DNA of 64,000 nucleotides, taken from assembly GCA_038093515.1 (NCBI GenBank), contig JBBPSI010000001.1:434001-498000 (forward strand), written 5' to 3'. Each line of letters begins with the position of its first letter. The stretch's first letter is position 1. Origin of the DNA: Butyriboletus loyo (taxonomy: Eukaryota > Basidiomycota > Agaricomycetes > Boletales > Boletaceae). Positions 1 to 10,518 of the stretch are shown one piece after another. The notes under the pieces are model-generated. The model saw only the letters and a program-made list of their open reading frames with translations, was not told the origin of the DNA and ran no database searches. The position numbers were made by a program, and so were the translations under genes.

Positions 1-2695
1 CCGACCCGCTTTCTTGCACAACCGCAGAGCATAATCCAAGTTATAGTATGGTTTGCCAGTGAGGGGATTGGAAGGCGTAGTCGTCAGGAAACGTAACAGA
101 GGGCCGTCATCACCGGGGGGAGTTGAGGACATGGAGACGTGGAATGTCACCAATAGATTATGAACAGTAGAAGAGGTGTTGTGTTGGTTAAAGACAACAT
201 GATTGAGATATCGCACCGCTTGGTTCGGTAACAATGGATCGCGGGGAAGGCGTTGTAGTTGCAAGAGGGAGGGTATCAGTCGCAGAGGGTCCAAAGCTGA
301 TTGTTTGAGCCACGAGTCAACCATTGCTTTCGGCGCATGCCTGGTAAGAACAGGGCCAAAACGATAATAGAGCTCTAGATCCGACTAGTACAATTAATTT
401 GTCGATCGGCACACCAGGGTAGATCAAGAACAAACCTGGCGGTTGAGTGTGTCAATGGCCTTCAACCAATCCTCTTCAAGTATCCAGTGTTGAATAACCC
501 GTTCATGATCTCCAACTACGGTTGCGTAAAAAAGTAGCATGTCCGTTCGCCCGTGGGATTGTATGAGCTCGTAGACGGTGTTACGATCAAGGTTTGCCTG
601 TCAAGAAATCTGAGATAGCAACCAAGACCAGGTCAAGGGCACCAACCCTGTAGATCTCGAAGAAGTGACAGAGATCTTCTTCGAGGATGCTACGCTCTGC
701 TTGCATGTTCTCAACATCATTTGTTGCAGCCTCAGATGCACAGAGATCATCCAGTTCGTCACATTTGCTAAGATAGAACTCCACAAGCCAAGTTGCTAGC
801 ATCATCCGTGCCGTCAGGTCCTAGTGAAGCGCGTCTAGACAAAGTACGGGGTCTCCACAATATCTCAACTTACAGTTTTGCGAGTCCGCTCTAAACGACT
901 GATCAGATATGAGCGAAGGGCGTCCCGCTCCCCAACGTCCAGAAACTTGAGCGTCACCTCTTCAAAAGAGACTGAACACTGTGTATAGCACTGAGCCGCT
1001 TGGAAGTATCGTTTTTCTTCAAAGAACGCATGAGCCTGGGCAGAAAGGACTAGGTCGCGCTGAGTGGCGGTCTGAGGAAGGGTTGTCATTGTCGCTCCTC
1101 ATCCTAGGCGGTGAAACCGACCTTGGCATATCGCAACGCAACGTCGAAATCCCGTTGCGCGAGATATATTTGCCATACATCGCGACTCTCATTCCCGATC
1201 ACCAGTTCAAATATCGAGTGGTCAGTATAAACCCAATATGTCCTACGAACAGGATCTGCCGAAAGCCCCTTGACTGTCTCATTTGGTCTCTGTGATACCT
1301 TGAGATGCATGCTGCAACTGTACATGATCCTGCTCACCAACGGGATGACATCTTCATAGGTCTGTTTGCCGTTCAGAGTGCAAATTCCTACGATACGATC
1401 TCTGTACAGCAAGATGAAGTGAAATTCGGTAAGTAGAATTGAGGTGGGGACTTCGGGATGCAATTGTGAGGCAGGGGACTCGGGGAACGACAGCGGAGGG
1501 TAGGGGAGGAGCTGCGTCGAATCAATGTGATCGTCAGAATTCGGATCAAAGTTGAGAGTCCCATGATAGATCCCCGGTGCTGGAACAAACGGCATTGATG
1601 AACAAGACATCATTGGCACGGGAAACACTGACCTGTCATCCAAGCAAGAGTCTTGGGTAACGAGAGAGCCTGATCTGAATTCGGTGTGAAGAAGTGCAAA
1701 TCCGAATATTGCAAGTCTCCGGGTAATTCAGATATCTCTTCGTCGTCTCAGTCTAAAGCATCATGGAATAATTCCGAGACTCACTCGGGGCTGTTTCTCG
1801 GTAGATAGCGAACAAGGAAGAAAAGAGGCGACCTCCATCATCTGAGCGCCGATCTGGTGTACCAGTAAACTGGTAGATGCGGGAGGGTGTGGTTACAATC
1901 ACGAGTGCGTTTCTGTGATCGACCGAAGGGAACAGTTCGAATTTGATGCCAGTGATTGGGGCTTTCTCGGGCAACGAGAAAAGCAACTGCAAATAACGTT
2001 CTTGTGACTTGAAAAGATCCTCTCCTGCATCGAGAACTGCTTCAAAAATGCCACCACTACGCGTTCCGAACAAGAATTCCCTGGTTGATAGGGAGTGAGA
2101 GGACGATAACAGTGCTGCTTTATTCCACGCAATGCTCTCAACGACCAATTTATTAAAAGATTTTAATAGTTTTGGTTTCTTCCATCCGCGGTATAGATAC
2201 CAGTTCTCCCCTTGGTGGGACGTGATGACAAGATGTCGACCGGAGGGGTCAAGGAATATCTTGTGTATCGACATTTCTGTGGGCTTGCGGAGGATGGGAA
2301 TCTGAAGGACTTGTTCCGCGTGCGAGAGCTCGATGAGAATGATGAGGTTCGAAGATAGCCCCATTGCCAGGACATCGGAGGAGACAGCAAGGGCGACCAA
2401 TGGGGCAGGAAGTGTGTATTGTACCCTGCCAAGGTCGAAGATGGGTGCATCAGCGGGGGAGGAAATCGGGAACTGTGCATCGACCTGGGCAGGGGTTAGT
2501 TACTCGGAAGGTCGCAAAGCGCGACACTGACTGAGGGGGATGCTAGCTGGTCGTCGGGTTCGAAGCCATCATACTGGACGTGGGGCAGTGGAGAGCGTGG
2601 ATTGCCTGAGGGTGCTGCGTGCTCGACGACTGAAAGGGATGGTAAGAGAGTGTCGAGTCTGTTTCAAGCTCGGACGACTTACATTCATCAAACAT
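1..2695 (-). CDS. VPS18: Vps18/Pep3 HOPS-CORVET core subunit, 3' end beyond window
   Basis: Class C Vps core protein that tethers endosomal and vacuolar membranes for Rab- and SNARE-dependent fusion. The start at 2695 gives MFDE, then short exons lead into the N-terminal beta-propeller (IFDLGRVQYTLP, then SSDVLAMGLSSN). Further exons carry family segments such as FHFILLYRDRIVGI and DVWQIYLAQRDFDVAL, which mark the propeller-to-helical transition. The clathrin-heavy-chain-like repeat region follows (YATVVGDHERVIQHWILEED; NLDYALRLCKKAG). The reading runs off the left edge, so the rest of the helical repeat and the C-terminal RING region are not seen. Introns are short. The start lies 63 bp from the divergent phosphatase gene, implying a shared promoter. 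Identity rests on remembered family patterns; exon joins near the start were checked by frame. Confidence 0.9.
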
Positions 2696-2758
2696 GGTCG
2701 TAGTCACAACTTGAAGTCAGGTTTGCCTTACTTAAGGTACGCTTAAATCTCGACTGCA

Positions 2759-3831
2759 ATGACCCGCCCCACACCCAGGATCTTTCTCATCCGACACGGT
2801 CAGTTTACATGCATATTGTACATCCATCAGCGACGTTGACAACGCCTCAGGCGAAACCGAGTGGACTCTGAATGGGTAAGTCCTCCTCTGCTTCACTTCC
2901 CGATCTCTCACCCTCTCCGCCAAATAGACGGCACGTAGGCTTAGTTTCCCGATATCATATCTCCACCTCCACTGAGTTCGTTTATCCCAGACAGGGAGGA
3001 GTGACATCCCCCTCACGGCTCGTGGCGAGCAGCAAATCAAGGAGAAAGCACTGCTCTTGGTTGGGGAAGGCCGTCAGTGCATCCTGGACCGACAGACCGA
3101 CAAGTCATTAACTCGATCTACAGGAGCTCTTGACCCGAGGGACCTTGGTATTGTCTTCATCTCACCGCGCACCCGTGCCCACAAGACGTTCCATCTCTTG
3201 TTTGAACACTTGCCAAAGTTTCCTGATCACGTTATAACTGAAGAAGCGCGCGAATGGGATTATGGCGATTACGAAGGGCTCTTCAAAGAAGAGATTCTGG
3301 CCAAACAGCCGGGCTGGGCCATCTGGAGGGATGGGTATGTCTCCCGATTAGACCCACCGAAATGTCTCGTAACCCTGATCGTTAGTTGTCCCGGGGGTGA
3401 GAGTGTGGACGAGATGCGCTCTCGCGTGGACGGCATGATCACAAAGGTCAAGCAGACCTGTAGATTTGCCCTGATGTCCAACTGAGATCACACAGGTTCA
3501 TGAGTATCACCGCCAGTATTTCGAGGAGGATAAAGGCGCTCGTGACGTCCTTATCGTCGCTCATGGGCACTTTAATCGCGTGTTCATTTCGCGATGGATC
3601 AACCTTGACTTGGCACTCGGTATGATCTTCCACATCGACACGAGTAGGCTGATGCACTGACTTTGCAGGAACACACTTTAATGTCGAACCTGGAGGGGTG
3701 AGACGCTGAATCTTGCGCACCAGGCAGTCAGTGGCTAATGTCGCCAACAGGTTTCTGTTCTATCATACAACCACAAGTCGCTGAATGAGCCTGCGCTGAA
3801 TGCGCTGAACCTGTACGCGGGTCTCCAGTAA
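2759..3831 (+). CDS. SHB17: Histidine phosphatase, sedoheptulose-1,7-bisphosphatase (SHB17) type
   Basis: Member of the phosphoglycerate-mutase-like histidine phosphatase superfamily, closest by eye to yeast Shb17, which dephosphorylates sedoheptulose-1,7-bisphosphate to feed ribose synthesis. The RHG catalytic motif is at the N-terminus (RIFLIRHGETEW) and is split by the first intron after the G of the glycine codon. Further landmarks are FISPRTRAHKTFHLL, the acid/base region AREWDYGDYEGLF, the WAIWRDGCPGGESVDEM block spanning an intron, and the second catalytic histidine in LIVAHGHFNRVF. All expected catalytic His, Arg and Glu positions are visible. The protein is about 240 residues in at least six exons and ends at TAA 3829-3831. 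Soluble, with no targeting signal seen. Shares a 63 bp intergenic region with VPS18. Confidence 0.85.
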
Positions 3832-3989
3832 CGCTAGTTTTTCCATGTTTATGTATGTGTGAATACAAGTTTGTCTTTGTCGGGTTACGTTCCGGCTAGT
3901 TGCAATCTTTGTTTTTTTTTGTCTTCTCTCTTGAGATTTTGTTTCCTCTTCCACTCGTTCCAGTCACTTTAAAACAAGCCGCCATCATC

Positions 3990-6900
3990 ATGGCCGACGT
4001 CGCCTCGATCCCTGCAACTCCTGATTCACATGTTTCCTTCGACACCGTCTCCGTGTCTCAGGACCCCGCATCTGACCCTCGCGGGGAACACGAGGCTTCT
4101 AACGTGGTAGATCAAGACCCTAACGCGCAGATTGAACCAGAAACTGTACAAGATAACAGCGAAATTGAGGCCGTCCTCGACGAAAGAGTAAAAGATGCAG
4201 ACGGCGACCTCAACGAAGCCACACAAGGGGACGTCTTTACTGGGCCTCGTCGTTCCGTCACGGAGGCGTCCAAGAAAGCCGATGTTCCTGCCAAACGTAC
4301 AACCCCTGCAAGCAAGGACAAGGCCATGGTGCTTGTCAAGTCCGCTGCCAGCAAAGTAAATTCAGCCACGCCGACAGACAAGAAGGTGCGTTGGGTGTGC
4401 TTTTTATGCGCACGCTTGCTTCATATTAATTATGTGCTGGACAGGCTTCAAATTCTGCCACGTTGGGTGCTGGCCATGCCAAAGCAGCCCCTCCAGGAAA
4501 GACCACTACTGCATCTCCCTCTTCCCCTCTCTTCAAAACCGCTACCGCTACACCATCCTCCGCAAAGAAACCAACTACCACATCTTCTGCGAATCCAACG
4601 AAGACTGCGACCATGGCTTCATCTAGAGGGTCAGGTTCCGGCCCCGCTCCACCCAGCAGGAGGTCATCTATGCTCCCGCCGAGGGCGCCCTCGGCGACTG
4701 GAGCACCTCCACCAGCCAAATCACGCACTTCAACCTTGCTGGCATCGTTGGCTTCCTCTACTTCATCCAAACCTCCTCCCACCGAGGTGAATTCGACCTC
4801 TCGCCCATCTGTCGTTTCTCCACTTGGCTCAGTTGCGTCCCTGAAGTCTAATGCAACCGGCAGTGCTACTGCCCCCGCGGGTGCCGCCTTACCTTCTCGT
4901 CCTCGCGCCTCTGTTTCCGAGACCGTGAAGAGAACGTCTTCCAGCTCAAGACAGAGCTTGCCCCCTGCTACTGCGCCGCCTCCGCAAGCTCGCACCATGC
5001 GGCCAATGGGGTCAATCTCTTCTATACGGGAGGTTCGTGACGACGGAAAGGTACTCGAAGACTTACAAGAGAAGGTATGTCATTGCTTTCGAATGTTATA
5101 GACTTCCATGTTCTGACATGCCTCACAGCTAAGGGAAGCGAACGAGAGTGTCTCCGCCAAGTCGGATGCAGTGGCTACCCTCGAAGCCAAGATTTTGCAA
5201 CTTGAAGCATCCCTTAGCGAAGCTCAAGTTGATGTCAGAACCAAGACGTCATCTATCGACCAGCTTCAAATTAACAAACGATCGTCAGATGCCGATATCA
5301 GTAGTCTCAAAGCTCGCTTGCAACAGGTGCAAGCGGAACACTCTCGTGGCCTAGCTGCGCTGAATTCCGTCAGTGAAGAAGTAAGAATCTCGTCATTCGA
5401 TTCTGCTCCCCTCTGATGTTTGTATTGTAGCTCAAAAATACGAACCAACTGGTAGCAAGCCAAGCTGAAAATGTCAGGACCCTTGAGGCGCAGATCGAGA
5501 CACTACAGGCGGATATCGTGGCTGCCCAGGAGAATTTCGAGTCACTCCGGGCTTCGGGCGATCATTCAGCGGCTGAGGCTGTGGCGGCTGCGCAAATGGA
5601 GCGTGAAGCTTTCCTCAGGGCCAAGGCTGACATTGAAAGCATCACCGTAGAAGCGAATAGTCTAAGAGCTGCACACAACAGAGCTGTTCAAGACGCAGCA
5701 GCGAGGTCCAGCGAATCACAACAGCGCGCAGCTGAGGTAATCGCTCTTACTGCTCAAATAGGCGAATTGAAAGTGGAAAGAGAGGAGAGCGCAGCCAAGA
5801 TCTCCGAACTGGAAGTCGAGATTTTGGAGCTGAAGGAGAGTCAAGAGAACGCCGAGGACGAGCACAAGAGATCCCTTGGCCACCTGCAAAAGTTGGAAGC
5901 TGAGCTCGCGGAGGCCGTAGCCGCTACGCACCAAGTTCTGCGTGATGCCGAAGCCCGGGACGCAGAAGGGACGCAGAAGGCCGCTGATGCTACTTTGCGT
6001 CACGCCGACGAGGTGCAACTCGTTCAAACTGATCTCGCCAAGGCTATTGCCGAGGTCGAGGTGTTGAGGACCGAACTTGTCGCCGCACATGTTGCTCACG
6101 ACGAGACGAAGTCAGCAGCCCATGCATCCGCCGAAGCACACGAACAGGAAATAGAAGAAGCCGAGCAATCATATCTCTCGAAACACATTGAGTTGTCGGA
6201 AGAAATCAAGTGGCTTGCTGCTGAGCTTGAGGTGAGCATTATCCTTGTAGATACGCGCTGCCCCTCGATAACATACCTTAACAGGCCCAGGAGGCGAAGT
6301 ATGGTGCCAAGGTTGATACTGTGAAGGCTGAACACGATCAACTTCTTCAAGAGGCGTTTGAGCGAGCCAAGGCAAGTAAAGCACTTTCACCGATTATATA
6401 GGCTAACACAGTACAGAACGAGGCAGGAGAAGTCCATGGCCAGGACCTCCAGGCTCTACGTGCCGAGTCTCAAGCAACCATCGAGCAACTTTGTGCTGCT
6501 CATCAGTCTACCGTGAACGACCTCCATGCAGAGCATGAAGCATTCCTCGAATCTCAAGTTAGCGCCATTGACAAGAAACTCCACAGCCAATCACTCGAGC
6601 TTCGCGCCACCCAGGATGACCTCTCCAAGACGAAGGCTGCCTTAGAGACTTCACGTGCCGAGGGTGAGAACCTGAGGGCACAGCTTGAGGATGTTCGTGC
6701 GAGCTTTACAGCAGCCAACGCCAACGTCGATCAGGCAACTGAGGTTGAGCGTCTCACTAAAGAGATTGCCAACCATCGCGATGAAAATGTCATGCTCAAC
6801 GATGTCTTGGCTGCTACGAAGGAGTCTCTCTCAGAGATGTCAACCAACCACTCCAAGGAGCTTGAGGAGGCGGCGCGTATCCGTGTGGAGGAAGTCATGA

Positions 6901-7531
6901 AACTCCGTTCTATCCATGACGGGGAGTTCAGTACCGTGGCTGCTCAGAAATCCGAGCTAGCATTGTCGCTTTCCGATCTGGAGGGTGAAATTGCGATGCT
7001 GAGAGCTCAACTGGCAGCTGTCGAGCCCGCTGTTGCTCCCAGGAGCAACGGTGCTGTCCATGCGTCTGCCACAACCGTAACACGGGACGAGTTGCAGAAG
7101 GTCCACGAAGCACACAATTTGAGAATGCATGACTTACAGGCTGAGCAGGATCGCGTTGTTAGGGGGCTGCGGATGGAGGTCGAGACATTCCAGGCACGGT
7201 TGGACGAAGTTCAGCAAGATGTCGCCCGGAAATCGATGGAGATCCAATATCTTGAACAAGAACAAGAAGAAAGTCAAGATTCAATCACTCGGTATGTCAA
7301 GGTCTTTGGATTGCAGAGTTTATTTGGAGTAGTGATTGCGCTGGCCGTGATCTTTGATTTCATCTAACTACGTACCCTCATCATGCGGTAGCTACTGTAC
7401 ATCTTCTTGTGTCATTCGTCTTTTGATTTGATCGGACCGTTCTCGTTGGAACTAATTTATTGACTGCGTCTCGCACGTTTTCTTGCAGATTGAAAGCAGA
7501 CCTGGAGACGTTGAAATCGGCAACACCATGA
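3990..7531 (+). CDS. Long coiled-coil protein with low-complexity N-terminus
   Basis: Function not recognised. The seven-exon model encodes about 1,030 residues. Residues 1 to about 330 are Ser/Thr/Ala/Pro-rich and low in predicted order, with a short basic patch. The rest is almost continuous heptad-rich coiled coil (Leu, Glu, Ala, Lys and Gln dominated), interrupted only by short Ala-rich stretches, resembling cytoskeletal linkers, golgins or tethers in composition. Five introns are 45-60 nt, but the last (7292-7488) is 197 nt. Spliced product ends TRLKADLETLKSATP with TGA at 7529-7531. If the last intron is retained, the frame instead ends at 7367 with a hydrophobic tail (see findings). 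The ATG at 3990 is followed by an acidic N-terminal stretch and has no competing upstream start. A homology search is needed to place it in a family. Confidence 0.8.
7292..7488 (+). other. Unusually long last intron with in-frame hydrophobic reading
   Basis: Intron of the coiled-coil gene with donor GTATGT, acceptor TTGCAG and length 197 nt, compared with 45-60 nt for the other introns of this gene. If not removed, translation continues for 24 more residues after the SITR codons and stops at 7365-7367. The added segment contains about 20 consecutive mostly hydrophobic residues (FGLQSLFGVVIALAVIFDFI) at the extreme C-terminus. Confidence 0.7.
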
Positions 7532-7882
7532 TCAAGTGCCCAACGGCAGCTACGTCGCCTCCTTCATTTTTTCCAGCCTCATGGATTCGGTGCGGTTTCC
7601 GTCTCTCTTTCTCGTGGCTTTGTGACCATGACCATTGATATCCATTCCGGAGCAGTTCTGTTTGATGGTCGCGGGACGGTTTTTATACTTTAATTCCTAC
7701 ATACCTATTACTCTAATTAGTTGGTGTGTACTTTGTTCGGGTAGTGGACACAATGGATCGGTTGGACCGCAGCCCGGCTTACTAATCAGGACTAGCGTTA
7801 TTCGCTGTTTTCCGGAAATGACAGACGGGGCAAAAACCAATCTCGTCTCTTTCCTTCTACCCTCACCGACGACAAGTACACG
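7532..7882. other. Intergenic region, terminator of coiled-coil gene and YHM2 promoter
   Basis: 351 bp between two same-strand genes. It has pyrimidine-rich stretches and AT-rich patches but no conserved reading frame that I could defend. It should contain the 3' UTR of the coiled-coil gene and the upstream region of the carrier; I could not place a TATA box or defined regulatory site with confidence. Confidence 0.6.
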
Positions 7883-9328
7883 ATGGCAATCCAAAAGGAA
7901 CCTGGCCAGAAGGGCGTCAACTGGTCAAACATTGCCGTCGGTTCGTCCATTCCCGTCCAATGGCGCGCTCGTTCTTACATCTCGTCCAACAGGTGCGATC
8001 ATGAACATGGTATCGTGCTCTGTCTTGGTAACAAAACTATGCTGACATTTGACGACCTCATCCCGTCCCCACGACTACTAGTTCGTCAGTAACCTTTTTT
8101 TGTTATTCTCTACTTCAGTCTCTCACTTGTCTCTCCGCTATTCCAGGAGGCAAGTCTGCACTATGTGTCTGGTGCCTGTACATGTGAATGACATTTTCAC
8201 TCAGGTGACGACCCTGGGACAGCCTCTCGAGGTCCTTAAAACCCAAATGGCTGCCAACCGGTCACAGACAATGCTCCAGGCTACCAAAGCTGTCTGGGCT
8301 CGTGGCGGTGTCGCTGGCTTCTTTCAAGGACTCATTCCATGGGTATGCGAGCGGCTGTTTCCCTCTACTTTCCGTCCCTTACCTCGGCCACTCTGCAGGC
8401 ATGGATAGAGGCTTCCACCAAAGGCGGCGTTTTGCTCTTCACTGCTTCCGAAATTGAGTCCGGCGTTGCTGGTATGGGCATCAGCCCAGCTGCAGCTGGT
8501 CTCATGGGCGGTATGGGCGGTGGTATTGCTCAGGCGTACGCAACTATGGGTAAGTGAATACATGTTCAATTGCTGATCGACTGCAATGATACACATATCA
8601 AGGCTAGCGCCCGCCGCTATGCTCTCACAAATCTTGCCATCCTTCGGGACCGATACGACGTCCCCGGTACCGATCCATTTGCTCACACTCTCCCTTAATA
8701 GGTTTCACGACTTGCATGAAGACTGTTGAGATTACTCGACACAAAGAAGCCACAAGTGGTGTACAGCGCTCAACCTTCCAAGTATTCATGGACATATACC
8801 GAAAGGAGGGTATTCGGGGTATTAACAAAGGTGTCAACGCAGTTGCTGTGCGTCAATGCACAAACTGGGGTTCACGGTCCGTTGTCTCGTAGAGTCTTTG
8901 ATCTTTGATCGACTGATGATGTTTTAGTATGGGCTTTGCCCGATTGGCTGAGACAGCAATCCGGAACTTGCGTGGCAAAGGTGAACAGGAGAAGCTGGGT
9001 GCAGGCGACAAGATACTTGCCTCTTCAATTGGTGGTGCCTTGGCGACATGGAATCAGCCCATCGAAGTCATCCGTGTTGAAGTATGTTCTCTCTATAACG
9101 CTCATCTCTCTGGAATTGACATGTCACAAGATGCAATCGATGACGAAGGCGGCTAACCGCCCAGAAAAACTCACCATTTTGAACACGTTGAAATTCATCT
9201 ACAAAGAGAACGGCATGAAAGGTCTCTACCGGGGAGTAACGCCTCGTATTGGTCTTGGTATCTGGCAGACGATTTGCATGGTTTCTTTTGCGGACTATGT
9301 CAAAGTTTGGGTCAAGGGCCGTCAATGA
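7883..9328 (+). CDS. YHM2: Mitochondrial citrate/2-oxoglutarate carrier, YHM2 type
   Basis: SLC25-family inner-membrane carrier that in yeast exchanges citrate for oxoglutarate and supports cytosolic NADPH supply. The spliced protein of about 300 residues matches the YHM2 signature along its length: [97 protein letters not shown] and [17 protein letters not shown]. Three carrier repeats and six membrane spans are expected. Start ATG 7883 begins [20 protein letters not shown]; the short second exon supplies AIMNM before the first carrier motif. At least seven introns, some longer than 100 nt in the 5' half. Ends [10 protein letters not shown] with TGA at 9326-9328. No frame breaks. Confidence 0.93.
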
Positions 9329-9447
9329 TAGAGTATTGGTCTCGTTAGGTTCTACTCATAGAGAAATAATAATATCCTCGTTCTGGGATGTGCGTTAGAT
9401 TGACACAGGCCCGGTGGTGTCACTGTCACTGCCATCACCACCCGACG

Positions 9448-10414
9448 ATGAGTGCACAAATCTCACCAAAGGCGCCGTTACACCCTCTGCTCGCCCAGTA
9501 TCTCGTCCAGCTCGCCACAAACCCTCTTCGCACCAAGGCGATAACCTCAGGTTGACTTATCCTGTCTTCCCCGTCCAGGCATGCACAACTCATGACCGTC
9601 GTAGCAGCATTCTCGTTCCTCCAGGAGGTCATTGGGTCAAACGTCGCCGGTCTTCCACCCAGCCCAACTCCAAAGGATGCCTCAACGCTCTCCAAAGCGC
9701 TCGCACGCTCGCATATCAACACCAGAGCGTTCAAAATGGCCCTGTACGGCTTCTTCGTGTCCGCACCACTCGGTCATGTCCTCGTCGGCCTCCTGCAAAA
9801 AGCCTTTGCCGGCAAAGTCGGTCTCAAGTACAGATTGGCACAACTGCTGGCGAGCAACCTGTTCGTTGCACCCATTCAGACTACCGGTCAGTCGTGTGTC
9901 GTATGATCTCGCTTTCATGTCGACTCGACCTATTGACGCTTTTGACATAGCTTTCTTGGCTTCCATGGCCGTGATCAATGGTGCCAAGTCTGTCGAGGAC
10001 GTCCTCCGTACAGTCAAAGCAGGTTTCTTTGCGGTCATCCGAGTACTTCTTTTGCTTTTCTTTTGGACCTCTCATGACAGCGCCTAATCATCTTTACAAG
10101 GTGAATTGGATCGTCTCACCCTTGTCGATGGTGATTGCCCAGCAGTTCATCCCGGTCGAAGTAGGTGAACCGTATGTTTAAAACTTAACAAAACTGACGC
10201 AGTTCTAGCTCTGGGTCCCTTTCTTCAACATTATCCAATTTGCTCTTGGAGTCGGTCGCTTCTTGTTTACGTTCTGTCGATGTCTGACCCTCCCTCCCTC
10301 TACTAGACACTCTTCAACATCAAGGTGAAGAAATTACGCCTTGCCGCAGCAAAGAAAGAGGAAGAACGGAAGGAACGAGAACGCGCAGCGTCTGCTGCTG
10401 CCAAAGCTGAATGA
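9448..10414 (+). CDS. Mpv17/PMP22 family integral membrane protein
   Basis: Small polytopic membrane protein of the Mpv17/PMP22 family, whose members sit in peroxisomal or mitochondrial inner membranes and are thought to form channels or affect metabolite flux. ATG 9448 starts MSAQISPKAPLHPLLAQYLV, a usual N-terminal helix for the family. Splicing brings in FSFLQEVIGSNVAG, then FKMALYGFFVSAPLGHVLV and GLKYRLAQLLASNLFVAPIQ. The diagnostic C-terminal block reads VNWIVSPLSMVIAQQFIP-VELWVPFFN, followed by LGTLFNIKVKK. About four membrane spans. The last exon adds a highly charged Lys/Glu/Arg/Ala tail, ending AAAKAE with TGA 10412-10414. Convergent with TRS85, whose stop is 104 bp away. Confidence 0.85.
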
Positions 10415-10518
10415 GCGCTGGATGATCATACCTTAATCGTTGTTCTTGATTCACTTTTCAAGTCCATTATTGTCTTAGTCATATTTGTGTTATGGATCTT
10501 CAATGGAAGAATCGAGTC

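Noticed and set aside
4426..4998. Minus-strand open frame of 190 codons
   Set aside because: Antisense to the Ser/Thr/Pro-rich N-terminal exon of the coiled-coil gene; its Ala/Gly/Val-rich composition is the reverse complement of that low-complexity sequence.
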